Program-made: the position numbers and the translations under genes
Assembly: GCF_902506495.1 (NCBI RefSeq)
Contig: NZ_LR733264.1
Span: 496,001 to 560,000, forward strand
Direction of reading: 5' to 3'
Length of the DNA: 64,000 bases
From: Pseudomonas sp. 8O
GTDB lineage: Bacteria; Pseudomonadota; Gammaproteobacteria; Pseudomonadales; Pseudomonadaceae
In this document: in pieces, positions 61,341 through 64,000 of the stretch
How the letters are laid out: each line of letters begins with the position of its first letter
Numbering within the stretch: position 1 is the first letter of the stretch
Notes under the pieces: generated by a model
What the model saw: the letters and a program-made list of their open reading frames with translations, nothing else
Told to the model about the DNA's origin: nothing
Databases searched by the model: none

Positions 61341-61751
61341 TCAGTGGATGCGCAGCGAGATTAGCGATTTGGTGCGCTGATAGCGGGTCAGCCGTTCGGC
61401 CAGCTCGGTCGGCAGGCTTTGACAGTCCTCGAAGCCCAGGCGCTGATAGAAGCTGCGCAGCTCGGGATGGCAGAACAGCCAGACGGGTTCGGGATGCAGT
61501 GCCAGGCTGTGGCTGAGCAGCGCAGCCGCCACGCCTTGACGTCGCCGCGCGGGGGCAACGAACAGGCCGGTCAGCCACTGCCCGCCCGCCAGTGGGCGCA
61601 GGCTGAGGGCGGCGACAATCTCGCTGGCGCTTTGCGCCACCCACAGTTCATCCCCTGCCTGGCTGCGCATCGGCGAGCGGTGGTCGCGGTAGAACTTGTC
61701 GACCAGAGGTCGTAGCTGCAGGGGCAGATGGCGAAAGTGCGGTGTAATCAT
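61341..61751 (-). CDS. GNAT family N-acetyltransferase
   Basis: A 136-residue acetyltransferase: LTGLFVAPARRRQGVAAALL carries the acetyl-CoA pyrophosphate motif (RRRQGVA) and FYQRLGFEDC the C-terminal strand-helix. The substrate is unknown. It is transcribed away from the phosphatase gene on the other side. Confidence 0.9.
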   Translation of the reverse strand: MITPHFRHLPLQLRPLVDKFYRDHRSPMRSQAGDELWVAQSASEIVAALSLRPLAGGQWLTGLFVAPARRRQGVAAALLSHSLALHPEPVWLFCHPELRSFYQRLGFEDCQSLPTELAERLTRYQRTKSLISLRIH

Positions 61752-61881
61752 GGATTCAGTGGCGGCTCATTTGACCATCGCATTTTGGTTAACGGTTGCG
61801 CATTTACGACCTGGCGGGCGGTGACAGCTCGTTCGCGTCGCCGCATCATGGACAATCGCATTTTGCTAAAGGATTCGCCGC

Positions 61882-62670
61882 GTGTCTCAGCCTTTCCCCG
61901 TATCCGTGGTGTTCGCTGCGCAGAGCGTTGCCGGCCAGGTACGCACGCACAACGAGGATGCCCTGGCCTGCCGTCCCGATCTGGGGTTGTGGGCGCTGGC
62001 CGATGGCATGGGCGGGCATGAGCGTGGCGAGGTGGCCAGTGCCCTGGCGCTGGAGGAACTGGTGGGCGCCGTGCAGCAGGGCGAGGAGCTGCTTGCAGCG
62101 GTGCATGCCGCCCATCTGGCAATCGTAGCGGCGGCGCAGCCCGTTGCGGACGAGGCTGGCATGGGCAGCACCCTGGTTGCCGTGCGCCTGGACGGGGAGG
62201 AGTTCGAGCTGGCCTGGGTCGGCGACAGCCGCGCCTATCGCGTCGGCAGCGAACATATCGAGCAACTCAGTCACGACCACAGCTGGGTCCAGGCCATGGT
62301 CGACGCCGGCCAGATGAGCGCCGAGGAGGCGCGTGAGCACCCGCGTCGCAACGTGATTCTGCAGTGCCTGGGACAGGTCGGGCAGATGCCTGATGTCGGT
62401 CTGCTGCGCGCCCGGCTGGCGCCGGACGAACTGCTGCTGCTGTGCAGCGACGGGCTGACCAACGAGCTGGACGACGCGGCCATCCAGCACTGTTGCGCCG
62501 AAGCGGCCACGCTGGAAACGATGGTCGAGCAACTGGTGGGGCTGGCTAATAGCCATGGCGGCAGAGACAATATCAGCTGCATCGTCCTGTGCCTTGGCCC
62601 AGCTGCCGAGCACCGCGAAGCGCCGACCCCCGGTCTGCTGCGCAAGCTGTTCAAGTCCCTCCAACCCTGA
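61882..62670 (+). CDS. PP2C-type Ser/Thr protein phosphatase (Stp-like)
   Basis: A 262-residue PPM-family phosphatase. Metal-binding text RTHNEDALACRPDLGLWALA-DGMGGH, the AGMGSTLVA and WVGDSRAYR motifs, the LLCSDGLTNEL box and SHGGRDNISCIVL are all present. It removes phosphate from Ser/Thr and is paired with the kinase gene 16 bases downstream. The start is GTG 61882; a good ribosome-binding site is not obvious. Such pairs occur in type VI secretion loci (Stp1/Stk1, PppA/PpkA), but no T6SS gene is in the window. Confidence 0.93.
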   Translation: MSQPFPVSVVFAAQSVAGQVRTHNEDALACRPDLGLWALADGMGGHERGEVASALALEELVGAVQQGEELLAAVHAAHLAIVAAAQPVADEAGMGSTLVAVRLDGEEFELAWVGDSRAYRVGSEHIEQLSHDHSWVQAMVDAGQMSAEEAREHPRRNVILQCLGQVGQMPDVGLLRARLAPDELLLLCSDGLTNELDDAAIQHCCAEAATLETMVEQLVGLANSHGGRDNISCIVLCLGPAAEHREAPTPGLLRKLFKSLQP

Positions 62671-62686
62671 GCGCCAGTCGAGCCGC

Positions 62687-64000
62687 ATGAGCCAGCCTTC
62701 CATCAGCGTACCCGGTTACAGCATTCATCATCGCCTCGGCAAAGGCGGCATGGCTGAGGTCTATCTGGCGACCGAGCAGGCGTTGCAGCGCCAGGTGGCG
62801 CTCAAGGTGCTGCTGCATCGCGAGGACGCCGCCTTCACCCAGCGCTTCATCAAGGAAGGCCATACCGTCGCCTCCCTGCAGCATCCTTCGATCATCACCA
62901 TCTACCGCATCGACCAACTGGACGACGGCCGCCATTTTCTCGCCATGGAGTACCTGGCTGGCGGCGACCTGGCTCAGTACAAGGGCCAGCGCCTGGAGCC
63001 GGCGCGTGCGCTGCGCATCGCCCGGCAGATCGCCAGCGCCCTGGCGCTGGTACACGACAAGGGCCTGGTGCACCGCGACATCAAGCCCGGCAACATCCTG
63101 TTTCGCGACGATGGCACCGCCGTGCTCAGCGACTTTGGCGTGGCCAAGGACCTGCAGCTCGACAGCGAGCTGACCCAGTCCGGCATCGCCGTTGGCAGCC
63201 CGGCCTACAGCAGCCCCGAGCAGGCGCAGTGTCAGGCACTGGACGCACGCAGCGACATCTACAGCCTCGGCGTGATCCTGCTGGAGATGCTCAGCGGGCA
63301 TAACCCCTTTCGCGGCGGCAACTACACCCAGACCCTGATGAACCAGTTGCAGCTGGAGGCGCCGCCGCTGCCGGAGCCTCTGGGCGAGTTGCAGTGGCTG
63401 CTCGACCGCATGCTGGCCAAGGACCCGGAAGATCGTTTCGCCGACTGCCACGTGCTGCTGGCCAGTCTCGATGAGCTGCAGGATGTCGAGCAGGACCAGA
63501 CCCGTCTGAGCCCGGCCGTCAGCCTGCCGCCTCGTCCATCCCGGCGGCGCTGGCTGCCCTGGGCCGTGCTCGGTCTGTTGTTGCTCGGCATGGGTAGCGC
63601 AGGCGGCTACTACTGGCAGTTGCAGCAGCGCATCGCCGGGTTGCTTGGGCTGGCTGAAACGCGCTTGAGCGAGGGGCACCTGTTGACCCCGGCGCAAGAC
63701 AACGCCGACTACTATTTTCGCCAGACGCTGGCCCTGGATGCAGACAACCGGCAGGCCAGCGACGGCCTGCAGCGCGTACTGCAGGCCCGCATCCAGCAGT
63801 ATCTCGACCTGGCCGAGCAACGCCTGGGCGAGGGCTTGCTGATCCTGCCCGAGGACGACAGCGCGGTGCATTACTTCCGTCAGGTGCTTGGCTGGGAACC
63901 GGACAACCTGCTGGCTCTGGCTGGCATCAATCGCGTGGCGCAGCGGTTCATCGAACAGAGCGAGGCGGCCTATGCGCGGCGTGAATACAACCTGGCGCTG
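62687..64000 (+). CDS. Membrane Ser/Thr protein kinase (partial, C-terminus off window)
   Basis: 438 codons are in the window. A eukaryotic-type kinase domain occupies about residues 10-270: glycine loop GKGGMAEVYLA, Lys in VALKVL, catalytic HRDIKPGNIL, DFGVAK and the activation segment SPEQAQ. A transmembrane helix (WLPWAVLGLLLLGMGSAGGY, about 288-307) follows, and then an extracytoplasmic region of TPR-like text (DNADYYFRQTLALDADNRQA). The architecture resembles PknB/Stk1-type kinases. Partnered with the upstream PP2C gene. The start is ATG 62687, encoding MSQPSISVPGY. Confidence 0.93.
   Translation, partial: MSQPSISVPGYSIHHRLGKGGMAEVYLATEQALQRQVALKVLLHREDAAFTQRFIKEGHTVASLQHPSIITIYRIDQLDDGRHFLAMEYLAGGDLAQYKGQRLEPARALRIARQIASALALVHDKGLVHRDIKPGNILFRDDGTAVLSDFGVAKDLQLDSELTQSGIAVGSPAYSSPEQAQCQALDARSDIYSLGVILLEMLSGHNPFRGGNYTQTLMNQLQLEAPPLPEPLGELQWLLDRMLAKDPEDRFADCHVLLASLDELQDVEQDQTRLSPAVSLPPRPSRRRWLPWAVLGLLLLGMGSAGGYYWQLQQRIAGLLGLAETRLSEGHLLTPAQDNADYYFRQTLALDADNRQASDGLQRVLQARIQQYLDLAEQRLGEGLLILPEDDSAVHYFRQVLGWEPDNLLALAGINRVAQRFIEQSEAAYARREYNLAL

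Overview
The window is a high-GC chromosomal segment of a Pseudomonas, most likely of the P. mendocina/oleovorans/pseudoalcaligenes type. I infer this from codon use, the prfB-lysS-tetR order, the pap polyphosphate phosphotransferase, a MucR-like MHYT-GGDEF-EAL protein, REP-type palindromes and generally Pseudomonas-like protein sequences; no database search was possible. No rRNA, transposase, integrase, phage or CRISPR array was seen. One tRNA is present.

Layout. 1-4001: partial SulP permease, GMC oxidoreductase, secreted beta-barrel-like protein. 4180-9630: core block of prfB (programmed +1 frameshift), lysS, a TetR regulator, a lipoprotein and a QEGLA-motif (DUF1704/MATCAP-like) putative metallopeptidase. 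9721-11670: AIM24-like protein, lipoprotein hydrolase and small membrane protein, overlapping like an operon. 11671-14520: an intergenic repeat abutting a shortened mnmC (methyltransferase half only), then pap. 14734-16809: thiolase with a 143-bp tandem duplication of its 3' end, and a LysE exporter. 16873-21554: two overlapping LysR genes, a GST and a PNPOx-FNR-ferredoxin fusion. 21904-29264: a 57-codon gene, an Old Yellow Enzyme with its MerR regulator and visible operators, a periplasmic binding protein, three SDRs, an AraC regulator and a PhyH-type dioxygenase.

29447-45003 is more accessory. It holds small enzymes, a large reverse transcriptase-nitrilase fusion (type 1 defence-associated RT, DRT1) beside a short Abi-like ORF cut by tandem repeats, and then two LysR-flanked redox genes. 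After these come a sigma-54 activator of XylR/DmpR type with a convincing -24/-12 promoter and paired upstream sites ahead of a secreted SnoaL-like protein and an aldehyde dehydrogenase, and an AT-rich AraC gene.

45340-64000 returns to core-like sequence: a four-gene phosphonate/selenate-type ABC transporter, a dehydrogenase-hydroxypyruvate isomerase pair, the MHYT-GGDEF-EAL protein beside a chromosomal tubulin/FtsZ-like protein, a MECR-like reductase, a PQQ sugar dehydrogenase, a CvfB-like S1 protein, tRNA-Thr(CGU) with two odd stem positions, a second diguanylate cyclase, and a PP2C phosphatase-Ser/Thr kinase pair running off the right edge.

The strongest points of interest are the DRT1 locus, the tubulin-like gene, the DUF1704 putative metallopeptidase, the truncated mnmC and the tRNA mismatches.
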